From: CAYFZR01 sp964347835 [NCBI: uncultured archaeon]
Lineage (GTDB): Archaea > CAYFZR01
Direction of reading: 5' to 3'
Assembly (NCBI GenBank): GCA_964347835.1
Contig: CAYFZR010000076.1
Span: 1-23,465 of the forward strand
DNA length: 23,465 nucleotides
Position 1 is the stretch's first letter; each line of letters starts with the position of its first letter. The notes below the pieces were generated by a model. That model was not told where the DNA came from. It did no database searches and saw only the letters and a program-made list of their open reading frames with translations. This document shows, piece by piece, positions 13,967-21,746 of the stretch. The position numbers and the translations under genes are program-made.

Positions 13967-13984
13967 GTTAAATACTTAATAAAT
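13967..13984. promoter_or_regulatory. Overlapping divergent TATA-like boxes
   Basis: On the minus strand, TATTTAAC (13967-13974) sits about 28 bases before the sugar-dehydrogenase ATG. On the plus strand, TTAATAAAT (13976-13984) would give a transcript start near 14007, ahead of the mutase SD. The two boxes are adjacent, so the divergent genes may share control. Confidence 0.45.
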
Positions 13985-14015
13985 TGTTCGTATTTTATTT
14001 AAGAAGAAAAAACTC

Positions 14016-14022
14016 TTGGAGG
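14016..14022 (+). promoter_or_regulatory. SD sequence that fixes the mutase start
   Basis: TTGGAGG is followed by CAAGT and then the ATG at 14028. The longest frame would start on the TTG of this same sequence, which is implausible because it would put the SD inside the gene. The ATG at 14028 is therefore the better start. Confidence 0.8.
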
Positions 14023-14027
14023 CAAGT

Positions 14028-15686
14028 ATGTTTGACGCTCGTAAATTGAATTTAATTAAAAAGTACAAAGAGGAGTGGGATAAGAAGATTAAAGAAGAAT
14101 TAAAATCTGAAGCCAAAACACAATCTGGATTAAATCTAAAAAGTTTATACACGCCCTTAGACATAAAGGACATGGATTTTATTGGAGATATTGGCTTTCC
14201 AGGAGAATTTCCTTATCTGAGAGGAGTTTATCATACCATGTATAGGGGAAGAATGTGGACCATGAGACAGTTCTCAGGTTTTGGAACTCCAGAAGACACA
14301 AACAAAAGGTTCCACTACCTTCTCAATCAAGGTCAGACAGGTTTGAGTGTGGCTTTTGATATGCCAACCATATACGGTATAGATTCTGATAATCCTCGCG
14401 CCTTGGGAGAAGTAGGAAAGTGCGGCGTTGCAGTAGATTCCTTGTTAGACATGGAAATAATCTTTGACGAAATTCCTTTAGATAAGGTGAGTACTTCCAT
14501 GACCATTAACGCGCCAGCCATAGTCTTGCTCGCAATGTATATTGCTTTGGCAGAGAAACAGGGAGTTTCGAATGAACAGATATCTGGAACCATTCAAAAC
14601 GATATTCTAAAGGAATTTATGGCTCAAAAATCTTGGATATTCCCCCCTGAACCATCTATGAGAATAATAACTGATATTTTAGAGTACTGTTCAAGAAATT
14701 TGCCAAGATGGAATACGATAAGCATAAGTGGCTACCACATTAGAGAAGCAGGTGCCAACGCATTGCAAGAATTGGCATTTACCCTAGCAAATGGTTTGAC
14801 CTACGTTGACGCTGGCATAGAAGCGGGGTTGAACATAGATGATTTTGCTCCAAGATTGTCTTTCTTTTTTGACTCTCACATGGACTTTTTTGAAGAAATC
14901 GCAAAATTCAGGGCTGCAAGGAGAATATGGGCAAGAGAAATGAAAAAAAGAGGGGCAAAAGATTCCAGATCTTGGATGATGAGATTCCATACCCAAACGG
15001 CTGGTTGTTCCTTAACATATCAGCAACCCCTGAACAATGTGGTAAGGACTACCTTAGAGGCTCTTGCAGCAGTTTTAGGAGGGACACAATCGTTGCATAC
15101 TAACTCCTTCGATGAGGCGTGGGCTTTACCATCAGAAGAAGCCGTTACCATTGCATTGAGAACTCAGCAAATCATAGCAGAAGAAACCGGAGTAACAGGA
15201 ACCATAGATCCTTTGGCAGGATCTTATTTTATAGAAGCGCTCACCAATGAGATGGAAGAGAAATGTTACGAGTATTTTGAAAAAATAGAGTCTTTAGGAG
15301 GAGTAATTTCTGGAATAAGACATAATTTCTTCCAGCGTGAGATTGCGGAGTCCGCATTCCGATATCAAAAAGAGATAGAAAAAGGAAAGCGAATAATAAT
15401 AGGTGTTAACAAATATATTGGTGATAAAGAAGAATTGCCCTGTGAAACCTTAGTTGTTGATGAAAAAACTCAAGATCATCAAATAATTAGAACAACCAAA
15501 CTTAAAAAAGAGCGTGACAATGAAAAGGTTGAAGATTGCCTGAGAAAGATAAGAAAGACAGCAGAAGGAAATGAAAACTTGATGTACCCTATAATCGAGG
15601 CTTTAAAGGCTTACGCTACTCTCGGAGAAATAATCGATGAAATGAAAGAAGTATTTGGAGAATACAGAGAGACACCTCTATTTTGA
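14028..15686 (+). CDS. B12-dependent acyl-CoA mutase, large catalytic subunit (isobutyryl-CoA-mutase-like residues)
   Basis: A 552-residue substrate-binding TIM-barrel subunit of the methylmalonyl-CoA mutase superfamily. Clear stretches are WTMRQFSGFGTPEDTN, QGQTGLSVAFDMPT, IDSDNPRALGEVG, SGTIQNDILKEF, ISISGYH (His237, matching His244 of the Propionibacterium enzyme) and GGTQSLHTNSFDEA. It stops before the B12-binding domain, so it needs a separate small subunit, which is not in this window. At the positions of Tyr89 and Arg207 of methylmalonyl-CoA mutase it has Phe82 (WTMRQF) and Gln200 (FMAQKSW), as in isobutyryl-CoA mutases (Phe80/Gln198). The constant offset of 7 supports the alignment. 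It likely rearranges isobutyryl-/butyryl-CoA or a related branched acyl-CoA rather than methylmalonyl-CoA. A strong SD precedes the ATG. Confidence 0.93.
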   Translation: MFDARKLNLIKKYKEEWDKKIKEELKSEAKTQSGLNLKSLYTPLDIKDMDFIGDIGFPGEFPYLRGVYHTMYRGRMWTMRQFSGFGTPEDTNKRFHYLLNQGQTGLSVAFDMPTIYGIDSDNPRALGEVGKCGVAVDSLLDMEIIFDEIPLDKVSTSMTINAPAIVLLAMYIALAEKQGVSNEQISGTIQNDILKEFMAQKSWIFPPEPSMRIITDILEYCSRNLPRWNTISISGYHIREAGANALQELAFTLANGLTYVDAGIEAGLNIDDFAPRLSFFFDSHMDFFEEIAKFRAARRIWAREMKKRGAKDSRSWMMRFHTQTAGCSLTYQQPLNNVVRTTLEALAAVLGGTQSLHTNSFDEAWALPSEEAVTIALRTQQIIAEETGVTGTIDPLAGSYFIEALTNEMEEKCYEYFEKIESLGGVISGIRHNFFQREIAESAFRYQKEIEKGKRIIIGVNKYIGDKEELPCETLVVDEKTQDHQIIRTTKLKKERDNEKVEDCLRKIRKTAEGNENLMYPIIEALKAYATLGEIIDEMKEVFGEYRETPLF

Positions 15687-15740
15687 TGACGAATAACTAA
15701 GGCTTTTTACCAAAATAGATTCCCTGAAAGACAATACACA

Positions 15741-15748
15741 TATTTATA
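15741..15748 (+). promoter_or_regulatory. TATA-like box for the ABC exporter genes
   Basis: TATTTATA lies about 49 bases before the ATG at 15790. Transcription would begin near 15770, with GAGGG (15779-15783) as SD. Confidence 0.5.
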
Positions 15749-15789
15749 AGGATAAAAGAATTTCATACTACGAGAATCGAGGGTTACTA

Positions 15790-16782
15790 ATGGACGCTAT
15801 ACTTGCTGAGGAGATAACAAAAGAATTTAATGGCTTAGTAGCCGTAAACAAGGTTAGTCTCAAGGTCAAAAGAGGTGAATTGCTTGGCTTATTGGGTCCT
15901 AACGGCGCGGGAAAAACAACCCTAATTCATATGTTATGTACCCTCATTCCACCTACTCAAGGTAGAGGAGAGGTGTGGGGCTATGACATCTTAAGAGAGC
16001 CTGATCATGTTAGAAAATCCATTGGTATAGTGTTTCAGGATCCTACTCTCGACGAGAAATTAACCGCAAGAGAGAACCTTGATTTCCATGGAAGGATGTA
16101 TGGAATGTCAAAGACATTGAGAGATGAGAGGCTTAGAGAAGTTTTAGAACTTGTAGAACTAACTGACAGAGAAAATTCTCTGGTTGAGACTTTTTCAGGA
16201 GGAATGATGCGAAGATTAGAAATAGCAAGAGGATTGATGCACAGACCAAAGGTTCTTTTTTTGGATGAACCCACATTAGGTCTAGACCCTCAAACAAGGA
16301 GACATATTTGGGACTATATCGAAGAATTAAACAAAAAAGAAGATGTGACCATAGTTTTGACAACCCACTACATGGAAGAGGCGGATTTTCTCTGCGATAG
16401 AGTAGCCATAATAGATCAGGGAAACATAATATCTTTGGACTCTCCAGAATCCCTTAAAAAAAATCTTGGCGGAGATATAATTTATTTAAGGGTTGTCAAT
16501 GCCCAAAAAACGGCTGAGATATTTTCTGGTATAGATTTTATACACGGCGTGAAGGTTATGGATGAAACTATTCAATTACAAGTAAGTGATGGAGAAGAAA
16601 TTATACCTAAGGTACTGGATATTGCCAGAGAGAACGGTACAGTTGTCGAGGGAGTAAGCATTACCAGACCAACATTAGAAGATGTCTTCATCCAGTATAC
16701 TGGTAGAAGGATAAGAGAAGAGGAAGCATCCATGAGAGAAAGGACTAGAGCCGTTATTAGAGCCTTTAGGAGAAGAAGATAA
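15790..16782 (+). CDS. ABC transporter ATP-binding protein (DrrA/ABC-2 exporter type)
   Basis: A 330-residue ABC ATPase of the DrrA-like drug/lipid exporter group. It powers the permease encoded one base downstream. All motifs are intact: Walker A GPNGAGKTT (36-44), Q-loop Gln83 in VFQDPTLDEKLTARENL, signature FSGGMMRR (135-142), Walker B VLFLDEP (155-161), D-loop GLDP and the H-loop His193 in TTHYMEEAD. The C-terminal 110 residues form the accessory domain usual in this group, ending RPTLEDVFIQYTGRRI and a basic tail. The start has GAGGG six bases upstream. The substrate cannot be predicted. The protein is peripheral on the inner face of the membrane. Confidence 0.95.
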   Translation: MDAILAEEITKEFNGLVAVNKVSLKVKRGELLGLLGPNGAGKTTLIHMLCTLIPPTQGRGEVWGYDILREPDHVRKSIGIVFQDPTLDEKLTARENLDFHGRMYGMSKTLRDERLREVLELVELTDRENSLVETFSGGMMRRLEIARGLMHRPKVLFLDEPTLGLDPQTRRHIWDYIEELNKKEDVTIVLTTHYMEEADFLCDRVAIIDQGNIISLDSPESLKKNLGGDIIYLRVVNAQKTAEIFSGIDFIHGVKVMDETIQLQVSDGEEIIPKVLDIARENGTVVEGVSITRPTLEDVFIQYTGRRIREEEASMRERTRAVIRAFRRRR

Positions 16783-16783
16783 A

Positions 16784-17539
16784 ATGAGTTTAATGGCAGT
16801 TTATACATTATGGCTAAGAGAAATGAAGAGATTTATGAGATTTAGGAGTAGAATAGTTTCTTCTATAGCGACCCCTATCTTCTGGCTTTTATTATTTGGT
16901 GTGGGGCTTACCACCGCCTTCAGATTTCCAGGACTAGGAGAAGTCTCATACTTAGAGTTCATGGCTCCGGGAATCGTGGGTATGACCTTACTTTTTGCGT
17001 CTACATTTGCAGGAGTTTCCGTACTTTGGGACAGACAGTTTGGTTTCCTAAAAGAAATAATGGTAGCGCCAGTGCCTAGAACACACATCGTACTAGGAAA
17101 GACCATAGGGGGCGCGACGACTTCTCTAATACAGGGAGGAATAATGCTAATAGTAACCTTGTTCGTGGGCATAAAATTCTCCCTTGTAGGATTTTTCATC
17201 GCCTTTCTATTCATGATCCTGATTTCTCTAGGCTATGTTGCCTTTGGACTTATATTCGCTGCTAAGATGGAGGATCCCCATGGTTTCCAGATGATAATGA
17301 GTTTCCTTGTCATGCCGATGTTTTTCTTGTCTGGGGCACTATTTCCTCTTGATAAAGTTCCAGGATGGTTAAAGTCTTTGTCCTGCATTAATCCTCTAAC
17401 ATACGGAGTAGACGGGATTAGAGGCGCATTGATTGGTAATTCTACCTTCTCTTTATGGACTGACTTTATAGTCTTGATAGGATTTTGCTTCGCCGCAGTA
17501 TATATGGCCAGTTATTTCTTCGAGAAAACAACTGTATGA
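16784..17539 (+). CDS. ABC-2 type transporter permease
   Basis: A 251-residue ABC-2 permease with about six membrane helices, partner of the ATPase just upstream. The ATG comes one base after the ATPase stop, and GGAGAAG about 9 bases upstream serves as SD, so the two are co-translated. Typical features are the N-terminal amphipathic LWLREMKRFMRFRSRI, the loop DRQFGFLKEIMVAPVPRTHIVLGKTIGG (about 83-110), which couples to the ATPase, and FPLDKVPGWLKSLSCINPLTYGVDGIRG near the end, characteristic of this family. Length is normal. It would move an unknown drug, lipid or polysaccharide outward. A T-run at 17575-17580 may end the transcript. Confidence 0.93.
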   Translation: MSLMAVYTLWLREMKRFMRFRSRIVSSIATPIFWLLLFGVGLTTAFRFPGLGEVSYLEFMAPGIVGMTLLFASTFAGVSVLWDRQFGFLKEIMVAPVPRTHIVLGKTIGGATTSLIQGGIMLIVTLFVGIKFSLVGFFIAFLFMILISLGYVAFGLIFAAKMEDPHGFQMIMSFLVMPMFFLSGALFPLDKVPGWLKSLSCINPLTYGVDGIRGALIGNSTFSLWTDFIVLIGFCFAAVYMASYFFEKTTV

Positions 17540-17627
17540 GGGGGTAAATTCGCCTGAAGATATCAAGAAGATAGTTTTTTACTTAATTAAAGCAATTTCT
17601 CGATAACTTTTTTCAGACCATAATCAA

Positions 17628-17636
17628 TATATTTAT
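17628..17636 (+). promoter_or_regulatory. TATA-like box for hdrC/hdrB
   Basis: TATATTTAT lies 57 bases before the GTG at 17685. A start near 17658 leaves a short leader that carries GGTGG (17676-17680) as SD. Confidence 0.5.
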
Positions 17637-17684
17637 TACTATTTCCTCATTTATGAATTTCATACTAAAAATCTCGGTGGTGCC

Positions 17685-18191
17685 GTGGCTAGTAAATCAT
17701 ATCCAAACTTCGCCAATGAGGTGATAAGAGCAGGAGCAGAAACCCTAAACCTATGCTACCAGTGCGGGACCTGCACAGGAACTTGCCCTTCTGGAAGACT
17801 AACTGTATTTAGAGTTAGAAATATAGTCAAAAAGGCTCAATTTGGATTTAAGGATGATATTTTACCCCATGATGATCTCTGGATGTGCGTCACATGCTAC
17901 CTGTGTTACGAGAGGTGCCCGAGGAAAGTCGACATTCCTGGCATAATTTATATCCTGAGGAACATGTCTGTTTCTGCTGGTTACATGGCAGATAATCACA
18001 AAAAAACCGCTCAAAATCTTATAAAAACAGGTCATAGTGTTCTTTTAACCGATAAATACAAAAAAATGAGGAAAGAACTCGGATTACCTGAGGAACCGCC
18101 AACCACCCTGACTGATAAAGAAGCACTCAAAGAAATCAAGATTATTACCAAACATACAGGATTTGACAAACTTCTGAGGAAGAAAAAATGA
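17685..18191 (+). CDS. hdrC: Heterodisulfide reductase subunit C-type 4Fe-4S protein
   Basis: A 168-residue iron-sulfur protein of the HdrC type. Two 4Fe-4S sites are complete: CYQCGTCTGTCP (Cys24, 27, 30, 34) and CVTCYLCYERCP (Cys68, 71, 74, 78). It relays electrons to HdrB at the site where a heterodisulfide such as CoM-S-S-CoB is reduced in methanogens; other archaea use related complexes with other partners. It is soluble, with no membrane segment, so it is the HdrABC rather than the HdrDE type. The start is GTG at 17685, with GGTGG 4 bases upstream. It overlaps hdrB by four bases. HdrA and hydrogenase subunits are not in the window. Confidence 0.88.
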   Translation: MASKSYPNFANEVIRAGAETLNLCYQCGTCTGTCPSGRLTVFRVRNIVKKAQFGFKDDILPHDDLWMCVTCYLCYERCPRKVDIPGIIYILRNMSVSAGYMADNHKKTAQNLIKTGHSVLLTDKYKKMRKELGLPEEPPTTLTDKEALKEIKIITKHTGFDKLLRKKK

Positions 18192-19054
18192 TTTATGCTC
18201 TTTTTCTTGGTTGTCTCGCTCCCTTGAGGTATCCTGGAATAGAGAGTTCTACAAGGGAGATTTTGGATAGGTTAAGTATAGAATACGTAGATCTAAAGGG
18301 TGCTTCTTGCTGTCCAGCACCAGGAGTTTTCAGATCGTTTGATCAGAGGTCTTGGCTCTCTGTAGGGGCAAGAAACCTTGCTTTGGCTGAGAAAAATAAC
18401 TCAGAGATCTTGGTAATTTGTAACGGATGCTATGCCACTTTGAAAGAGGCTGCATACGAATTAAAAAAGGAGAAGAATTTGAAGGATATAAATAATATTC
18501 TGAATGATATCAACATGGAATACAGTGGCTCTGCAGAGGTTAAACATATTGTAGAAGTTTTATACCAAGAAGTTGGTATAGAAAAGATCAAAGAAAAGGT
18601 TGTTACTGAATTAGAATTGGATTTAGCGGTTCATTATGGATGTCACCTTCTGAGACCCAGCGACATAATGATGAGCGATGATCCAGAGAAGCCACACATA
18701 CTGGACGAAATCGTCGAGGCAACTGGTGCCAAAAGCTTGCCATATATGGACAGGATGCTTTGTTGCGGTTCTGGTGGTGGAGTTCGTGCTAGATCTCCAG
18801 ACGTAGCGTTAAGCATGACCAAGGTCAAACTGGACATATTCAAAGAAATCGGGGCGCAAGCAATTGTTACACCTTGTCCTTTTTGCCACCTTCAGTACGA
18901 CTCAGGTCAACAAGATTTAAAAAAGCTAGGAAATGATTACAGTATCCCTGTTCTTCACATATCACAACTCCTTGCCTTATCCTTTGGTGTCGATAAGGAT
19001 AAACTGGGGTTACAGTTTCATTCCACGCCTGTTAATCTGGAAATAGATATATAA
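18188..19054 (+). CDS. hdrB: Heterodisulfide reductase subunit B-type protein (two CCG domains)
   Basis: A 288-residue protein with two cysteine-rich CCG domains, the catalytic subunit of the HdrABC type. Domain 1 has Cys9, Cys41-Cys42 (GASCCPAPG), Cys78 and Cys81. Domain 2 has Cys152, Cys192-Cys193 (MLCCGSGGG), Cys230 and Cys233 (TPCPFCHLQYD). All ten are present, as needed for the two non-cubane 4Fe-4S clusters known from methanogen HdrB. It should reduce a disulfide, or a related substrate, in the cytosol. The ATG overlaps the hdrC stop (ATGA). The C-terminus, LLALSFGVDKDKLGLQFH, is typical of the family. The physiological substrate depends on whether the host is a methanogen, which the window does not show. 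Confidence 0.9.
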   Translation: MIYALFLGCLAPLRYPGIESSTREILDRLSIEYVDLKGASCCPAPGVFRSFDQRSWLSVGARNLALAEKNNSEILVICNGCYATLKEAAYELKKEKNLKDINNILNDINMEYSGSAEVKHIVEVLYQEVGIEKIKEKVVTELELDLAVHYGCHLLRPSDIMMSDDPEKPHILDEIVEATGAKSLPYMDRMLCCGSGGGVRARSPDVALSMTKVKLDIFKEIGAQAIVTPCPFCHLQYDSGQQDLKKLGNDYSIPVLHISQLLALSFGVDKDKLGLQFHSTPVNLEIDI

Positions 19055-19077
19055 TTTGGAGAATATTTCTACTAAGT

Positions 19078-19653
19078 ATGGAAAGAAACACATTAATTTT
19101 GACAGTCATTCTAATAATTCTTATAGGAATGTCCGGATGTTATGGAACTGGAGATCCAAAAAAAGGCCTAATTGCTAGAGAATGGAATAACAAAGGAATT
19201 CATCTGCTCAACCAAGGTAGGTACGAAGAGGCTATTGAATGCTTTGATAAGGCAATAGAAATAGACCCCAGATTTTTTAAGGCGTGGAACAATAAAGGAC
19301 TCTCCTTAATTTTTTTGAAAAGATACGAAGATGCTGTTGAATGTTTTGATAGGGCAATAGAATTAGATCCAGAATGCGTTACCGCGTGGAACAACAAGGG
19401 AACTGCTTTACATAATTTGGAAAGATACGGGGAGGCTATTGAATGTTTTGATAGGGCAATAGAATTAGATCCAAGATACGCCTTAGCCTGGAACAACAAG
19501 GGATTTACATTGGCGAAGTTAGGAAGATACGATGAGGCACTTGTATTTTATGACGAGGCAATAAAGATCAATCCTAACTATGGGCTTGCCCTAGATAATA
19601 AGAAGAATGCTCTAAAAGAGATAAATGCTCGAAAAATCAACTCAAGTATCTAA
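19078..19653 (+). CDS. TPR-repeat lipoprotein
   Basis: A 191-residue secreted TPR protein. Residues 5-20 are a hydrophobic signal segment ending at MSGC, so Cys21 is a likely lipid-anchored residue and the protein should face outward. Residues 33-180 hold about four TPRs with strong consensus (WNNKG...RYEEAIECFDKAIEIDP). The coding DNA repeats with a 102-base period, and a 35-base stretch is identical in two units. TPRs suggest a scaffold for another envelope protein. The start at 19078 has TTGGAG about 14 bases upstream, somewhat far. The 3' end overlaps the convergent transporter gene by 17 bases. The gene follows hdrB by 23 bases and may be read through from it. Confidence 0.85.
   Translation: MERNTLILTVILIILIGMSGCYGTGDPKKGLIAREWNNKGIHLLNQGRYEEAIECFDKAIEIDPRFFKAWNNKGLSLIFLKRYEDAVECFDRAIELDPECVTAWNNKGTALHNLERYGEAIECFDRAIELDPRYALAWNNKGFTLAKLGRYDEALVFYDEAIKINPNYGLALDNKKNALKEINARKINSSI
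19183..19488 (+). repeat. Three 102-base TPR-coding units
   Basis: Units begin with TGG at 19183, 19285 and 19387 and lead into a fourth at 19489, exactly 102 bases (34 codons) apart. TTGAATGTTTTGATAGGGCA and the following 15 bases are identical at 19337-19371 and 19439-19473. Identity at silent positions suggests recent duplication or gene conversion. Confidence 0.8.
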
Positions 19654-20554
19654 TGATATTGAAGACTAAAACAGCCAAGATTACCTGAAAGACTGTATCT
19701 ACTGCTGCGGGTAGAGATACAATAGTTTTGAAGTTGAGAATTGCTATCGTCATAGCGAGTCCCATGTTTTTTATGCTCCCAGAGGTGTATAATAAAACAT
19801 CTCTTCTCGAGTGATCGTATTTCCTTGATAACGAAATAAATAACCCGGCCAAGAATCCAGCCGCTACGTGAATGAAACTTGCCAATGAGAGTTTGAAAGA
19901 AAGAACAGCATCGAATCTCTGGATGCTCGGTACATTAACTGCTATTATGGTGAAAACAATTATTAATAAAGCCACCCCTGATAAAAATGAAGAATAGGGT
20001 TTTATCGACTCTTTTTCTATTTTTATAAAATTTTTTATAAACAGGGAGAATGAGACGGGGATAATTATTAGAAAAACGAGATTTTTAAAAATATCGAAAG
20101 CATTAACCTTCACAAATACTCCAGCCAGCAATAACATCAGTATTGGTAGAAGAATTGGTGTTAAAAGCGTGGTTACTCCTACCAATGCGATAACTAAGGG
20201 CACATCTCCATCGAGTAAACCTATCCATAGCGTTGTTCCGACCGCTACAGGGGCGCATCCAACGAGTATAAGACCTGTCGCAAGATCCGGATTATTCAGG
20301 AGAAAAATCCTTGCAAGAATCCAGCAGAGAACAGGCATGAATAAGAAGTTGATAATCAAGCCAATTATTATTATATCTTTGTTTTTTACGATTTCATCTA
20401 CCTTCTCTATATCGGAACTCAAACTCATTAAAAATATTATAAGAGCAAGAAGAAGAGGGACTGAAGGTCTAAAAATCTCTCCATATGCGGGTCCTAATAT
20501 TCCGCCGATTATCATAGATACTATTATGAGGAAAGAGAAAATTTGCTGGTACAT
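19637..20554 (-). CDS. SBF/bile-acid:sodium-symporter-type transporter
   Basis: A 305-residue membrane protein with about nine or ten helices, resembling the SBF (COG0385) transporter family. Recognisable stretches are LALIIFLMSLSSDIEKVDEI (about 36-55), GLILVGCAPVAVGTTLW (94-110) followed by LLDGDVPLVIALVGVTTLL, and the C-terminal half-repeat SGSIKNMGLAMTIAI. The arsenite exporter Acr3 has a Cys directly after the Ala-Pro of the first motif; here it is APVA, so an arsenite role is not supported. An organic anion or other sodium-coupled substrate is possible. The SD is weak, and a TATA-like TTTAATAC lies upstream on the minus strand. Its stop lies inside the end of the convergent TPR lipoprotein gene. 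Confidence 0.8.
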   Translation of the reverse strand: MYQQIFSFLIIVSMIIGGILGPAYGEIFRPSVPLLLALIIFLMSLSSDIEKVDEIVKNKDIIIIGLIINFLFMPVLCWILARIFLLNNPDLATGLILVGCAPVAVGTTLWIGLLDGDVPLVIALVGVTTLLTPILLPILMLLLAGVFVKVNAFDIFKNLVFLIIIPVSFSLFIKNFIKIEKESIKPYSSFLSGVALLIIVFTIIAVNVPSIQRFDAVLSFKLSLASFIHVAAGFLAGLFISLSRKYDHSRRDVLLYTSGSIKNMGLAMTIAILNFKTIVSLPAAVDTVFQVILAVLVFNIIRYLS

Positions 20555-20637
20555 GTTCTCATCTGATGAGGGACAGGTAGATGAAATTTTTGAACTTAGG
20601 AAAAAGTATTAAAAGCTACGTTTGAGAACGATGATTT

Positions 20638-21138
20638 ATGAACCCTATAAAAAGGCTAAATCTGTGGATATATAAAAATATAAACATAATTTCCAGATTG
20701 CTGGATGTATGGATTGTGATCTTTCTTATTTTACTTATTTCACTCTTATTTGGCAAACTGTTTAGACAAATAATAACTTTATGGAGTTCTTTGGGGATCA
20801 TATTCTTGTACGTTCACTACCTTTACAACTGGTATTATAAGGGTAAAAGAAGACCTAAGGGAAAGGAATTAGAGCAAATTCAAAGTATAAGTCTTCCAAC
20901 AAAGTTAGATATCTGGATAATTACGCGAAGAAAAATGGTTATCGGAACTTTTTTTCTATACTTAATGGTTTTTGCATCTTTCTGCATCCTTTATTTCTTT
21001 GGTTTATCGTTTAAATTCGTTGTAATATGGTATTTATTCTCTTTGATCTTTGTTTATCCATTATTTGTTATATACTGGCATAGAACCGGAGAATTATATG
21101 AACTCACCGAAGAAACAAACGATATCGGAAAAGGTTAA
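20638..21138 (+). CDS. Four-helix membrane protein of unknown function
   Basis: I do not recognise this 166-residue protein. Four membrane helices are visible, at about residues 23-38, 45-63, 99-121 and 125-147. A basic loop (GKRRPKGKE, about 68-77) lies between helices 2 and 3, and the acidic tail (GELYELTEETNDIGKG) is soluble. The two-plus-two arrangement could reflect an internal repeat, but the halves do not look alike. The ATG at 20638 lies 83 bases from the divergent transporter start. The stretch between contains AAGTATTAAAAG, a fair TATA-like box. Confidence 0.65.
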   Translation: MNPIKRLNLWIYKNINIISRLLDVWIVIFLILLISLLFGKLFRQIITLWSSLGIIFLYVHYLYNWYYKGKRRPKGKELEQIQSISLPTKLDIWIITRRKMVIGTFFLYLMVFASFCILYFFGLSFKFVVIWYLFSLIFVYPLFVIYWHRTGELYELTEETNDIGKG

Positions 21139-21254
21139 AGAGCGGGGCGGCTAACGCTGCTTGATACCAAAACCTAAGAACTGAGTTTCAACTTAATTGT
21201 TCGAAAACTTATTTAAAACTAATCTTTTTCCCAAATACTGATTCTACTGAAATA

Positions 21255-21689
21255 CTAAGCATAAAACTTATCCACTATAATTGAAGACGCAAATCCAAGA
21301 ATAAATACCCAGGGAATCCATGGTATCAAAATCACTAAGGAGAACTCTCCAGCACCTTTTATTACGTAAATCAAAGTTACCAAAAGATAATACGAGGTCA
21401 TGCTTAGCCCCGCTCCTATTCTCTTATTGATTGAAGTTTTTAATAGAGGTATCATCGTGAAGATAGCAACCAATGGAGGGGCTATTAGAAAGCCCTGATG
21501 AATTTCGACAAACCTAAATGTTATTAAAGCCAACGTAAAAAAGGTGAAAGATGGATAATAACCAGTAATCATCCTAATGAATATTGAAACGATGAAAACA
21601 GACGTTATAATAAAGAAATACCCTAACACACAGGTTAAAATTATATATTTTATTGAATTTTTCTCCATGCATGATTTTTTCTTCTTCAC
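21255..21689 (-). CDS. Small polytopic membrane protein of unknown function
   Basis: I do not recognise this 144-residue protein. It has four or five hydrophobic segments (about 13-38, 46-60, 66-82, 97-111 and 116-139) and little else. The longest frame starts at GTG 21689; an ATG at 21668 (MEKNSIKYII) would remove the Lys-rich MKKKKSC lead and is an equal candidate. No good SD precedes either, so the message may be leaderless. It has no close operon partner. The 116-base gap to the previous gene carries the motif AGCGGGGCGGCTAACGCTGC (21141-21160), which shares CTAACGCTGC-like ends with the hairpin repeats near 11400-11550. Confidence 0.55.
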   Translation of the reverse strand: MKKKKSCMEKNSIKYIILTCVLGYFFIITSVFIVSIFIRMITGYYPSFTFFTLALITFRFVEIHQGFLIAPPLVAIFTMIPLLKTSINKRIGAGLSMTSYYLLVTLIYVIKGAGEFSLVILIPWIPWVFILGFASSIIVDKFYA

Positions 21690-21746
21690 AAATTAATCTT
21701 TTTACTAAAACAAAAATCTTCTCGTTAGAGAAAGCTTAAGGAATCT

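Noticed and set aside
14016-14027. TTG start for the mutase at 14016
   Set aside because: The codon is part of the SD sequence TTGGAGG, which serves the ATG at 14028.
16801-17214. A 137-codon minus-strand ORF
   Set aside because: Antisense to the intact ABC-2 permease, with no family resemblance.
19637-20554. Acr3 arsenite exporter
   Set aside because: The Cys that follows Ala-Pro in the Acr3 motif is absent (APVA here), and no ars genes are near.
20169-20612. A 147-codon plus-strand ORF
   Set aside because: Antisense to the SBF-type transporter; its composition is that of a mirrored membrane-protein gene.
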